Shown here: one piece after another, positions 49,073 through 57,506 of the stretch
Numbering within the stretch: position 1 is the stretch's first letter
Layout: every line of letters starts with the position of its first letter
Assembly: GCF_001644665.1 (NCBI RefSeq)
Contig: NZ_CP011393.1
Coordinates: 1,014,001 to 1,078,000 of the forward strand
Length of the DNA stretch: 64,000 bases
Direction of reading: 5' to 3'
Origin: Fervidobacterium pennivorans
GTDB lineage: Bacteria > Thermotogota > Thermotogae > Thermotogales > Fervidobacteriaceae
Position numbers and translations under genes: made by a program
Notes under the pieces: generated by a model
The model's database searches: none
What the model was told of the DNA's origin: nothing
Seen by the model: only the letters and a program-made list of their open reading frames with translations

Positions 49073-49110
49073 TTTTCACTTCACTAACGACGTTGAGCAG
49101 GTGATTTATA

Positions 49111-49851
49111 TTGAAACTGACCATAGGAAAATACATTCCAAAAAACTCCCCGATTCACAACTTAGACCCCAGAGTAAAGATGATTTCTGTGCTCTTTCAA
49201 GTTACCAGTGTTATGCTCGTTAAGAATCTTTTAGGTTACATAATCCCAGTGGCTTTCTTTGTTTTATTCATGGCACTATCAAGGATTAAGCCGGTTGTTT
49301 ACTTGAGAAGTTTAAAAAGCATGTGGTTTTTGATAGTCTTTGCTGTTGTTGTTCAGTATTTCATAGGTGGTATATCTTCCAGCCTTTACATAGGTCTTCG
49401 ATTATCACTCATCTTTCTTTTCGCCACCATGTTCACTTACACAACTCCTCCGCTGCTGACAGCACGAGGTATCGTGGACATTCTTAAATACTTCGGTGTA
49501 AAAGACGAACAGCGAGAAGATTTTGGTATGATGCTTGCGATATCAATTCGTTTCATTCCCATACTCCTTGATGAAGCTGACAGAATTATCAAAGCCCAGA
49601 TATCTCGAGGTGCAAAGTATTCTGAAAAAGGTCTCAGAAACAAATTATCTGCAATTACGAGCATAATAATTCCTTTGTTAGTTTCTTCATTAAGAAAAGC
49701 TGAAGAGCTATCCTTAGCGCTTCAGGCTCGAAAATACGGTATAACGAAAAGAACGCATTACTACACACTCAACTGGTCAAGAAGGGATGCAGTATACCTT
49801 ATTGCTAATGTAGGATTGTTGCTTGGCGTTTTAATAATGCGTATATTTTAG
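49111..49851 (+). CDS. ecfT: Energy-coupling factor transporter membrane protein EcfT
   Basis: 246 residues, with five or more membrane helices and the two cytosolic coupling motifs containing Ala/Ser-Arg-Gly/Lys (ISRGAKY near 165 and LQARKYG near 206) that contact the EcfA ATPases. It is the shared component of vitamin ECF importers. Starts with TTG behind AGGTGAT. No EcfA or S component is adjacent. The stop overlaps the convergent aminotransferase stop by four bases. Confidence 0.9.
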   Translation: MKLTIGKYIPKNSPIHNLDPRVKMISVLFQVTSVMLVKNLLGYIIPVAFFVLFMALSRIKPVVYLRSLKSMWFLIVFAVVVQYFIGGISSSLYIGLRLSLIFLFATMFTYTTPPLLTARGIVDILKYFGVKDEQREDFGMMLAISIRFIPILLDEADRIIKAQISRGAKYSEKGLRNKLSAITSIIIPLLVSSLRKAEELSLALQARKYGITKRTHYYTLNWSRRDAVYLIANVGLLLGVLIMRIF

Positions 49852-50987
49852 CACTCAACAACTTCACAAAATCTCTTGTAGACCTCGTCGATTTGCTCTC
49901 TGGTTATATTTAGTGGTAGCAGGAACCTTACAACACCGTTTGCTAAGATATTAACCAAGAGTCCTTGGTTTATAAACCTTTCTATCCATTTTGAATCGAC
50001 AGACAACTTCGGCTTTAACCCCCTCATCAATCCCATACCGAGTACATTTCCAAGGTTTGAAAAACGTTCTTCAAAATACTTACCCGTTTTTACAACATGG
50101 TTTAACAAATGCTCATCAATCATTTCCAAAACCGCTTTTCCTGCAGCAAGTGCTAATGGATTTGGAGCAAAAGTAGAACCGTGTTCACCTGTTTTAAAAA
50201 CATCAGCATATTCCTCAAGCATGATACATGCTCCAAGTGGTAGTCCGCCACCAATACCCTTTGCCACAGTGACAATGTCTGGTTGGATTGAAAAGTGCTG
50301 ATACGCATAAAACTTTCCTGTTCTGCCGAGTCCACTCTGGACTTCATCAGTTATGATGAGATAGCCATGTTCTTTTTTGTAGTTTGATACCAGCTGGACA
50401 ATCTCCTGCGGAATAACATCTAAACCACCACTACCATGTACTACTTCTAAAAAGACCGCCGCTATGTGTTTTTCCTCTTCCAAAAATCTTTTTACAGTTT
50501 CATAATCATATGGAAGAAAAACGACGTTTTCATCATTAATGAATTGACTTCTTATATTTTCAAATCCAGTCACACTCAACGCACTTAAAGTCCTCCCATG
50601 AAAGTTTCTAACGAATGAAAGTATCTTACCCGTCTTCTTGACCTTTCTGACAACTTTTAGGGCACATTCTGTACTTTCCGCACCCGAGTTTGTGAAAAAA
50701 ACTTTTCCATATCTTCCCGTTTCTTCGGCAAGTCTTTGCGCAACAAACAAGGCATCCTCATCAAGGAAAAAGTTTGAAAGGTGAACGTATTTTTCCATCT
50801 TTCTTTTCATTGCATGTATTATCCTCTCATGGTTGTGCCCAAAAAGAAGGACACCAATACCCATGAATGTATCGATGTAAGATTTTCCATCTTTATCCCA
50901 AACATAAATTCCTTTAGCGTGTGATACTTTGATAGGGTACCTATTATACGTACCAGCTATATATATCTCTTCTGTCGAAACGTTCAT
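49848..50987 (-). CDS. Class III aminotransferase, probable N-acetyl-LL-DAP aminotransferase
   Basis: 379 residues, ArgD/GabT-like. TNSGAESTECALK, ITDEVQSGLGRTG and the PLP Lys in TVAKGIGGGLPLG are clear. By position it was the last gene of the aspartate/lysine operon before insertion-sequence copy B separated it from lysC (ancestral gap ~30 bp). That makes N-acetyl-2-amino-6-oxopimelate the likeliest substrate; acetylornithine is the alternative. GGGGAGGA precedes the ATG. Confidence 0.85.
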   Translation of the reverse strand: MNVSTEEIYIAGTYNRYPIKVSHAKGIYVWDKDGKSYIDTFMGIGVLLFGHNHERIIHAMKRKMEKYVHLSNFFLDEDALFVAQRLAEETGRYGKVFFTNSGAESTECALKVVRKVKKTGKILSFVRNFHGRTLSALSVTGFENIRSQFINDENVVFLPYDYETVKRFLEEEKHIAAVFLEVVHGSGGLDVIPQEIVQLVSNYKKEHGYLIITDEVQSGLGRTGKFYAYQHFSIQPDIVTVAKGIGGGLPLGACIMLEEYADVFKTGEHGSTFAPNPLALAAGKAVLEMIDEHLLNHVVKTGKYFEERFSNLGNVLGMGLMRGLKPKLSVDSKWIERFINQGLLVNILANGVVRFLLPLNITREQIDEVYKRFCEVVEC

Positions 50988-51011
50988 TTAGATTCCTCCC
51001 CGATTTTTTCA

Positions 51012-52060
51012 GATAATGTTAACTAAAAGTATTGAAACTTTCCAAAAACCGCATTATCCTTTAAAGAGGGGACACCCCCCAACCATCTCTTGAAAAAGGA
51101 GGTATCCCGGTATGAACAACTCAACGCTCTCTTGTCCTAAATGCGGTTCTACCAGCTTGTACAAAAACGGTCATGACAAATACGGTAACCAACAATTCCT
51201 TTGCAAACTCTGCCATCATTCTTTCAAACTTTCCCATTCTCACAAACGCAAAAACTTCTCTTTCCCTTATCCCAAATGCACTTCTTGTGGTAAATCTATG
51301 CAAATTTACAAAGTCCGTCGCTCTTTCGTTGTCTTCCGTTGTAGAACCCGTCATACCAAAGATAGAGTACCTTTTAACCTCCCCGAACCAGTCACTTTTA
51401 TTCCTGAGAAATTTAAATATTTCCGTTTTCCTATCTACTTCATCTTAAAAGCTTTCGTTTTGTATATGAAACACAATATGTCTTATCGCTCTCTTGCTCA
51501 TTCTCTTAATATCAAAGTATCTCATGTCACCATATACAAATGGGTTATTAAATTGTGTACTTTATTCTCTGTACTTTTTCCAACATTTACCATCGAAAAT
51601 GTTTTCTCAGTTCATGCTGATGAAACTGTTCTTGTGTTCAAAGAACAAAAGTACTATGTTTGGCTATTAGTTGATCACGAAACTAACTTAATTCTTTGTT
51701 GGCATGTCTCAAAGTATCGTGATATGGGACAAGTCAAAGTGTTGCTCGAGAAGTTCTTTGGTAATTCAAAACCTAAAAACATTGAACTTATTACTGATGG
51801 ACTTGGTGCATATGAAAGTGCAGTAAAGCTGTTGTTTAGAAATATCAATCACGTAGTAGTACCGCTCGGTAAAAACATGTGTGAATCTAAGTTTTCATTA
51901 CTGAAAGACTTTTTCCGACTCAAGCGAGGGCTGAAGAATACGAAGAATTTAGCGAAATATATTCAAGGATTTTGTGTAGTGAAGAATCTTTGGAAAATGC
52001 ACAATGGTAATCTCATTCTTTCACAACTGCATTCTTTCATCACTACAAGTTAACACTATC
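51012..52060 (+). mobile_element. Insertion sequence copy B, 1049 bp
   Basis: Ends GATAATGTTAAC and GTTAACACTATC form a 12-bp inverted repeat with one mismatch (weaker pairing extends to ~26 bp). Perfect 8-bp target repeats TTTTTTCA flank it (51004-51011 and 52061-52068). It lies between lysC and the class III aminotransferase, opposite to their direction. Confidence 0.97.
51112..52053 (+). CDS. DDE transposase of copy B (IS6/IS240-like, with zinc ribbon)
   Basis: 313 residues. It has an N-terminal zinc ribbon (CPKC, CKLC, CTSC), then a helix-turn-helix-like NMSYRSLAHSLNIKVSH, then a DDE domain: HADETVL, ITDGLGAYESA and CESKFSLLKDFFRLKRG. The family label is tentative; 8-bp target repeats fit IS6. 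Compared with copy C it lacks one codon just before the catalytic Glu (KNMCES versus KNNQCES) and two codons near the end, so activity is doubtful. AAAGGAGGT precedes the ATG, and the stop lies in the right inverted repeat. Confidence 0.92.
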   Translation: MNNSTLSCPKCGSTSLYKNGHDKYGNQQFLCKLCHHSFKLSHSHKRKNFSFPYPKCTSCGKSMQIYKVRRSFVVFRCRTRHTKDRVPFNLPEPVTFIPEKFKYFRFPIYFILKAFVLYMKHNMSYRSLAHSLNIKVSHVTIYKWVIKLCTLFSVLFPTFTIENVFSVHADETVLVFKEQKYYVWLLVDHETNLILCWHVSKYRDMGQVKVLLEKFFGNSKPKNIELITDGLGAYESAVKLLFRNINHVVVPLGKNMCESKFSLLKDFFRLKRGLKNTKNLAKYIQGFCVVKNLWKMHNGNLILSQLHSFITTS

Positions 52061-52071
52061 TTTTTTCAATT

Positions 52072-53295
52072 TTACAAATCAAAAGCCTTGCAAATACTTT
52101 TCACCAATTCTTCTGCCACATTTTCTGGAACCAAAACGGAGATTTTGATTTCCGATGTTGTTATTAGCTCCGGTTCAATACCATGTTCGGAAAGCACTTC
52201 CAAAAGCTTCGAAGCAACGCCGTAATGAGACCTCATACCCGTTCCAACAACCGTAATTTTTGAAAATTTCCCATAGAAGTGGTATTTGGCGCCGTAATCG
52301 GCAAGTGTTTCGTTAAGCAGTTCTTCTATTTTGTCAAGCCTTTCAGGAACGACCGTGAACGACACATGTGTTGATGTACCGTTCTTTACAAGAGATATCA
52401 TGTCGACGTTTATCCCTTTCTCTGCAACTCTCTTAAAGATATCCGTTACCACTTTTGCATCATTTGGCAAGTCCATTATAGAAACCTTTACCTGATTTTT
52501 GTCCAAACTAACCCCTGTAACAAGTGGCTCTTCAAGCCATTCAGGTATTCTGTCAACCACCCAAGTTCCCTCCTCATCGTTAAATGATGAACCACAGTAC
52601 ACTCGCACGTTGTATTTCTTGGCTATTTCAACTGAACGTGAATGTAGTACTTTTGCACCCGTTGCTGCCATCTCAAGCATATCATCGTACGTAACATACT
52701 TGAGTTTCTTTGTCTCAGGATAAAGCTTTGGGTCACACGTATAAACACCTGCAACATCACTGTAAATCTCACAATCGCACCTTAATTTGGCAGCCAAAGC
52801 TACCGCCGAGGTATCGGAACCACCTCTACCAAGTGTTGTAAGATGCTCGTCTTCGGTAATTCCCTGGAAACCGGTTATCACAAGCACGTCGTAAATATCT
52901 AGATAATCTTTCAACTTTTTCGTGCTAATGTCTAATATTCTAGCATTGTTGTGGTTTTTCGTTGTCAAAATCTTTACCTGGAATGCATTTAGCGAAATAG
53001 CATTTACTCCTAAATCTTTTAATGCCATTGCAACAAGAGCACAAGAAGCTTGTTCGCCTGTTGTCAGTAACATATCTAACTCTCGTTCATCAGGTTTACT
53101 TGACACGCTCTTGGCAAGTGAAATTAAACTGTCAGTTGTCTTACCCATTGCAGAGACAACGGTCACCACTTTGTAACCTTCTTGGACTTTCTTTGCTATT
53201 CTGCGTGCAACGTTTCTGATTCTGTCCGGGTCAGCTACCGATGAGCCTCCATACTTTTGAACAACTATTCTATTTTGAATAATGTCCTTCGCCAA
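52072..53295 (-). CDS. lysC: Aspartate kinase
   Basis: 407 residues. VVQKYGGSSVAD and the GRGGSDTSAVALAAKL motif mark the kinase domain; two ACT domains fill the last ~150 residues (VSIMDLPNDAKVVTDIF..., ITVVGTGMRSHYGVAS), so feedback by lysine or threonine is likely. The frame is open to 53388, overlapping dapH by 62 nt; TTG 53295 with GGTGAGG 5 nt upstream gives a normal-length enzyme. GTG 53310 is an alternative. It follows dapH closely. Confidence 0.93.
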   Translation of the reverse strand: MAKDIIQNRIVVQKYGGSSVADPDRIRNVARRIAKKVQEGYKVVTVVSAMGKTTDSLISLAKSVSSKPDERELDMLLTTGEQASCALVAMALKDLGVNAISLNAFQVKILTTKNHNNARILDISTKKLKDYLDIYDVLVITGFQGITEDEHLTTLGRGGSDTSAVALAAKLRCDCEIYSDVAGVYTCDPKLYPETKKLKYVTYDDMLEMAATGAKVLHSRSVEIAKKYNVRVYCGSSFNDEEGTWVVDRIPEWLEEPLVTGVSLDKNQVKVSIMDLPNDAKVVTDIFKRVAEKGINVDMISLVKNGTSTHVSFTVVPERLDKIEELLNETLADYGAKYHFYGKFSKITVVGTGMRSHYGVASKLLEVLSEHGIEPELITTSEIKISVLVPENVAEELVKSICKAFDL

Positions 53296-53326
53296 TTTTT
53301 CCTCACCCACCTGCTCTTTGAATATC

Positions 53327-54073
53327 TTACTTGTTAATTTCTCTGAGACTTTCCAAAATTTGTGTCTTATTAGCTGTCTTTTCATCAACTTTTTTGATTA
53401 CCTTAGCTGGAACGCCTGCAACAACAGTGTAAGGCTCCACATTATTAACAACAACCGCACCGGCGGCAACAACGGCATGATGTCCTATTCTTACGCCTTC
53501 CAAAATCACAGCGTTCGCCCCAACGAGCACATAGTCCTCAATGACAACAGGTGTAGCACTTGGTGGTTCAACAACGCCTGCCACAACAGTACCAGCACCT
53601 ATATGACAATACTTTCCAATTCGGGCCCGTGCACCAATTACAGCGTTCATGTCAATCATTGTCCCCTCACCGATTACAGCGCCAATATTTATAACAGCCC
53701 CCATCATTACAACAGCCCTGTCACCAATTTCAACGAGCTCGCGGATAATTGCACCTGGCTCTATCCTCGCGTTGAATCGGGATATATCTGCCAGCGGAAT
53801 TGCTGAATTCCTAGCAATGTACTCCACTTTGTATTTTTCAATTCCTTCATTTCTAAGCACCTGTGAGATGGCTTCAAAATCCCCAAATAGTACTCCAAAA
53901 TCTTTCCCGACAACGAAATCAAATTCAAATTCTTCAGATTTGTACTTGCTAAAATCAACACTATCTAATCTTCCTGAAATGTACACCCTTACCAGGTCCC
54001 TTTTCTTGCTTTTCGCAATAATCTCGATAATTTCTTCACTTGTTAATTCTCTTGCACTCTTTTTAAAAACCAT
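53327..54073 (-). CDS. dapH: Tetrahydrodipicolinate N-acetyltransferase
   Basis: 248 residues. The N-terminal alpha/beta domain (SAREITSEEIIE-like) is followed by a left-handed beta-helix of hexapeptide repeats ([20 protein letters not shown]...), typical of the acetyl type DapH rather than the succinyl type DapD. It acetylates tetrahydrodipicolinate in the DAP pathway. GGAGGG supports ATG 54073 over the longer frame at 54091. It lies 20 nt after dapB. Confidence 0.92.
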   Translation of the reverse strand: MVFKKSARELTSEEIIEIIAKSKKRDLVRVYISGRLDSVDFSKYKSEEFEFDFVVGKDFGVLFGDFEAISQVLRNEGIEKYKVEYIARNSAIPLADISRFNARIEPGAIIRELVEIGDRAVVMMGAVINIGAVIGEGTMIDMNAVIGARARIGKYCHIGAGTVVAGVVEPPSATPVVIEDYVLVGANAVILEGVRIGHHAVVAAGAVVVNNVEPYTVVAGVPAKVIKKVDEKTANKTQILESLREINK

Positions 54074-54093
54074 CCTAACCCCTCCACTCACCG

Positions 54094-54774
54094 TTATCTG
54101 GCTTGCGCAGATTCCAAAACGTCATCGTAGCTAAAAAAGCCCTTTTCTTTTCCCAGAACAAACAGTGCAGCATTTCTTACACCTATCACAAACGCCCTTC
54201 TTGATAAAGCTCTATGCGTAATTTCAACAGTTTCACCTGAGTTAGAAAAAATCAACGTATGTTCACCAAAGATTCCACCAACTCTTATAGAGCTTATTGG
54301 TATCTCCCTGCCCAAAGCTTGCTTAAGCATCTTGGCAGTCCCGGATGGAGCATCCTTTTTCTGGTTATGATGAATTTCAACCATAGCTGCGTCCCAATCT
54401 TCGAAATAGCTCGCATATTCCTTTATAATTCTTTTTAAGATAGCGATTCCTGTTGAAAAGTTATAACTTTGAACCACGGGAACATGTTCTGATAGTTCTT
54501 TCAATCTTGAAAAATGTTCTTCGGTTAGCGCGGTTGTACCTATCACAAGTCCACAGCTGTATTTTCTGCACAGTTCAACTGTTTCAAAAACAGCATCAGG
54601 TGATGAAAAATCAATTATTACTTGCGGTCGCTCAATTTCTTCAAGAACCCCTCTATCTTTTCTCAAAACGCATAAATCACCTAACGAAGAGAAATAACTT
54701 TGAATTTCCACACCCATCTTCCCGTTTGCACCCACTAAACCGTATCTTATGTTCACTGTGTTTGGTCTATTCAT
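54094..54774 (-). CDS. dapB: 4-hydroxy-tetrahydrodipicolinate reductase
   Basis: 226 residues, slightly short for the family. The nucleotide-binding loop [10 protein letters not shown] is at the N-terminus, the catalytic region [15 protein letters not shown] in the centre. It reduces the product of DapA with NAD(P)H. GGGGGTGA precedes the ATG and remains intact after insertion of copy C just upstream. Before the insertion its ATG overlapped the dapA stop (ATGA). Confidence 0.94.
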   Translation of the reverse strand: MNRPNTVNIRYGLVGANGKMGVEIQSYFSSLGDLCVLRKDRGVLEEIERPQVIIDFSSPDAVFETVELCRKYSCGLVIGTTALTEEHFSRLKELSEHVPVVQSYNFSTGIAILKRIIKEYASYFEDWDAAMVEIHHNQKKDAPSGTAKMLKQALGREIPISSIRVGGIFGEHTLIFSNSGETVEITHRALSRRAFVIGVRNAALFVLGKEKGFFSYDDVLESAQAR

Positions 54775-54797
54775 TCTATCACCCCCAGTTCCTTAAG

Positions 54798-55856
54798 GAT
54801 AATGTTAACTAAAAGTATTGAAACTTTCCAAAAACCGCATTATCCTTATAAAGAGGGGACACCCCCCAACCAACTTTTGACAAAGGAGGTATCCCGATAT
54901 GAACAACTCAACACTCTCTTGTCCCAAATGCGATTCCACCAGCCTATACAAAAACGGTCACGACAAATACGGTAACCAACAATTCCTTTGCAAAGCCTGC
55001 CATCATTCTTTCAAACTTTCCCATTCTCACAAACGCAAAAACTTCTCTTTCCCTTATCCCAAATGCACTTCTTGTGGTAAATCTATGCAAATTTACAAAG
55101 TCCGTCGCTCTTTCGTTGTCTTCCGTTGTAGAGCTTGTCGTACCAAAGATAGAGTACCTTTTAACCTCCCCGAACCAGTCACCCTTATTCCTGAGAAATT
55201 TAAATATTTCCGCTTCCCTATCTTTTTCGTCTTAAAGGCTTTTGTTTTGTATATGAAACACAATATGTCTTATCGCTCTCTTGCTCATTCTCTTAATATC
55301 AAAGTATCTCATGTCACCATATACAAATGGGTTATTAAATTGTGTACTTTATTCTCTGTACTTTTTCCAACATTTACCATCGAAAATGTTTTCTCAGTTC
55401 ATGCTGATGAAACTGTTCTTGTGTTCAAAGAACAAAAGTACTATGTTTGGCTATTAGTTGATCACGAAACTAACTTAATTCTTTGTTGGCATGTCTCAAA
55501 GTATCGTGATATGGGACAAGTCAAAGTATTGCTCGAGAAGTTCTTTGGTAATTCAAAACCTAGAAACATTGAACTTATTACTGATGGACTTGGTGCATAT
55601 GAAAGTGCAGTAAAGCTGTTGTTCAGAAATATCAATCACGTAGTGGTACCGCTCGGTAAAAACAATCAATGTGAATCTAAGTTTTCATTGTTGAAAGACT
55701 TTTTCCGACTCAAGCGAGGGCTGAAGAATACGAAGAATTTAGCGAAATATATTCAAGGATTTTGTGTAGTGAAGAATCTTTGGAAAACGCACAATGGTAA
55801 TATCAATCTCATTCTTTCACACTTACACTCTTTCATCACTACAAGTTAACACTATC
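54798..55856 (+). mobile_element. Insertion sequence copy C, 1059 bp (most complete)
   Basis: Same 12-bp inverted ends as copies A and B, and perfect 8-bp target repeats TCCTTAAG (54790-54797 and 55857-55864). It inserted into the last codons of dapA, so the right end of the element now encodes the dapA C-terminus on the minus strand. The transposase frame is intact. Confidence 0.97.
54899..55849 (+). CDS. DDE transposase of copy C (IS6/IS240-like, with zinc ribbon)
   Basis: 316 residues, the longest of the three copies and probably the functional form. It has a zinc ribbon, helix-turn-helix, and DDE motifs HADETVL, ITDGLGAYE and NNQCESKFSLLKDFFRLKRG; the NN-x(2)-E spacing resembles IS6-type transposases. 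AAAGGAGGT lies before the ATG. It runs against the dap operon, so operon read-through yields transposase antisense RNA. Confidence 0.94.
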   Translation: MNNSTLSCPKCDSTSLYKNGHDKYGNQQFLCKACHHSFKLSHSHKRKNFSFPYPKCTSCGKSMQIYKVRRSFVVFRCRACRTKDRVPFNLPEPVTLIPEKFKYFRFPIFFVLKAFVLYMKHNMSYRSLAHSLNIKVSHVTIYKWVIKLCTLFSVLFPTFTIENVFSVHADETVLVFKEQKYYVWLLVDHETNLILCWHVSKYRDMGQVKVLLEKFFGNSKPRNIELITDGLGAYESAVKLLFRNINHVVVPLGKNNQCESKFSLLKDFFRLKRGLKNTKNLAKYIQGFCVVKNLWKTHNGNINLILSHLHSFITTS

Positions 55857-56746
55857 TCCTTAAGAATCCCCCTCAATTTTTCCACAGTTGATTCCTTTGG
55901 AGGAACAAGCGGTAGTCTAAACTCGTTGTTGAGTAATCTCATCAAGTGCATAGCCGCTTTAACAGGAAGTGGATTGGTTTCTATGAAAAGGGCTTTGAAC
56001 AATGGGATGAGCTCCATGTGAATTTTGAGGGCTTTTGAGATGTCACCTGAAAAGATTGCATTGACCATCTCTACCATCCGAGCGGGAACAACGTTCGAGG
56101 CTACAGAAATAACTCCCTTGGCACCTGCGCATATCATATGGAATGCTCTGTCATCGTTCCCAGAGTAGATGTAGAAATCAAGGTCCTTTGTCAGTCTGTA
56201 AATCTCATCGGATTGAGCAACATCAGGGTTAGCTTCCTTTATCGCTTTTATATTTCGACACTCCACTGCCAAGCGTGCCACGGTCTCAGGAGATATATTC
56301 ACACCGGTTCGGGAGGGAACGTTGTAGATGATAATTGGGACATCCAGGCGTTCTGATAGATACTTGTAGTGTGCATAAAGACCTTCTTGTGTGGGTTTGT
56401 TGTAGTAAGGAGTAACTATTAGTACGGCATCTGCACCAAACTTTTGAGCACTTAAAGAGAGTTCCAAAGTCTTTTTCGTATCATTGGTCCCGGTTCCAAC
56501 AATAACTTGAGCCTTACCTTCGCAAATTTCCTTTGTTAACGCTGTTAAACGTTCTCTTTCTTCAGCTGTCAAAGTAGCACCTTCTCCTGTTGTTCCAGCA
56601 ACGATGATAGCACTTACACCATTTTCAACCTGCCATCTCACAATCCTTTCATAACTTTCGTAATCAACCTCACCGTTAATGAACGGTGTTACTATCGCAG
56701 TTCCAACCCCGTGAAACATACGCATCTGACCTGATGAATTACTCAT
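55823..56746 (-). CDS. dapA: 4-hydroxy-tetrahydrodipicolinate synthase with IS-encoded C-terminus
   Basis: 307 residues. TTGEGATLT, YNVPSRTGV and the Schiff-base Lys region AIKEANPDVAQSD identify DapA, which condenses aspartate semialdehyde with pyruvate. The last ten residues (IVLTCSDERV) and the stop are read from the end of insertion sequence C. The flanks show that the original tail was LGVIE with the stop overlapping dapB. The change is distal and probably tolerated. ATG 56746 (GGGGGAG upstream) overlaps the dapF end by 8 bp. Confidence 0.94.
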   Translation of the reverse strand: MSNSSGQMRMFHGVGTAIVTPFINGEVDYESYERIVRWQVENGVSAIIVAGTTGEGATLTAEERERLTALTKEICEGKAQVIVGTGTNDTKKTLELSLSAQKFGADAVLIVTPYYNKPTQEGLYAHYKYLSERLDVPIIIYNVPSRTGVNISPETVARLAVECRNIKAIKEANPDVAQSDEIYRLTKDLDFYIYSGNDDRAFHMICAGAKGVISVASNVVPARMVEMVNAIFSGDISKALKIHMELIPLFKALFIETNPLPVKAAMHLMRLLNNEFRLPLVPPKESTVEKLRGILKEIVLTCSDERV

Positions 56747-57506
56747 GTTCGACTCCCCCTTCCAAATAGATTCCATCACTCTCAAAAATGACATTGAGAA
56801 TTCCGCCTTTTGTTTGAGCTGTTAATTTGTCTGGTATTTTGTTATCGCTAAGAATATAATACTTAACGAAACACGCTGTTGCCGTCGTCCCTGAACCGCA
56901 GGATAATGTTTCTCTTTCAACACCTCGTTCAAAAGTCCTAATCTCAAAGGTACTGGCGTCTAATACATTAAACAAATTAACATTGGCATCGAACTTATGT
57001 CTAAGCATCCTTGCAATTTCCATATCGAACCTCCAAATTGCTTTTCCGACGTTCATAACAAGGTGTGGTACACCTACTGTAATCAATATCCCTTCGAAAC
57101 CCGAAAGTTCTTCTTGAGGCACGAAATAATTAACAACAGGGTCTGGCATTTGGACAGAAATTCTTTCTCCAATGTATCCAACAAGCACGCCTGCGTTTGT
57201 TTCTATGCTGATTTTCCCAAAAGCGTCGAAATACTCTGAGAGAAATTTCAGAAACGCTCTTGCACCATTTCCACAAAAAGTTGCTCGTTTTCCGTCTCTG
57301 TTAAAATAATCCATAAAGAACCGCTTACTATGTTGTTCAACAAAGATAACTCCATCTCTGTCTTCAACAACTTCGAGCACAATCTTTTCCTTTGCCACAT
57401 CGTTTAGAGTTGTCTTCGTTGCATCGATAATGACAAAAGTATTACCTGCCGCCGAATATTTGCAAATTAAACTAACTCCAAGGTTTCTTAACTCATCTTC
57501 CCTCAA
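56739..57506 (-). CDS. dapF: Diaminopimelate epimerase
   Basis: About 255 residues. Both active-site cysteines are present, in TFCGNGARAF and ETLSCGSGTTA, as is the N-terminal KYSAAGNTFVIID. It converts LL-DAP to meso-DAP. The start is uncertain: no ATG is in frame; TTG 57506 overlaps the asd stop region, TTG 57527 is further upstream, and neither has an ideal ribosome-binding site, so translational coupling with asd is likely. Confidence 0.9.
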   Translation of the reverse strand: MREDELRNLGVSLICKYSAAGNTFVIIDATKTTLNDVAKEKIVLEVVEDRDGVIFVEQHSKRFFMDYFNRDGKRATFCGNGARAFLKFLSEYFDAFGKISIETNAGVLVGYIGERISVQMPDPVVNYFVPQEELSGFEGILITVGVPHLVMNVGKAIWRFDMEIARMLRHKFDANVNLFNVLDASTFEIRTFERGVERETLSCGSGTTATACFVKYYILSDNKIPDKLTAQTKGGILNVIFESDGIYLEGGVEHE

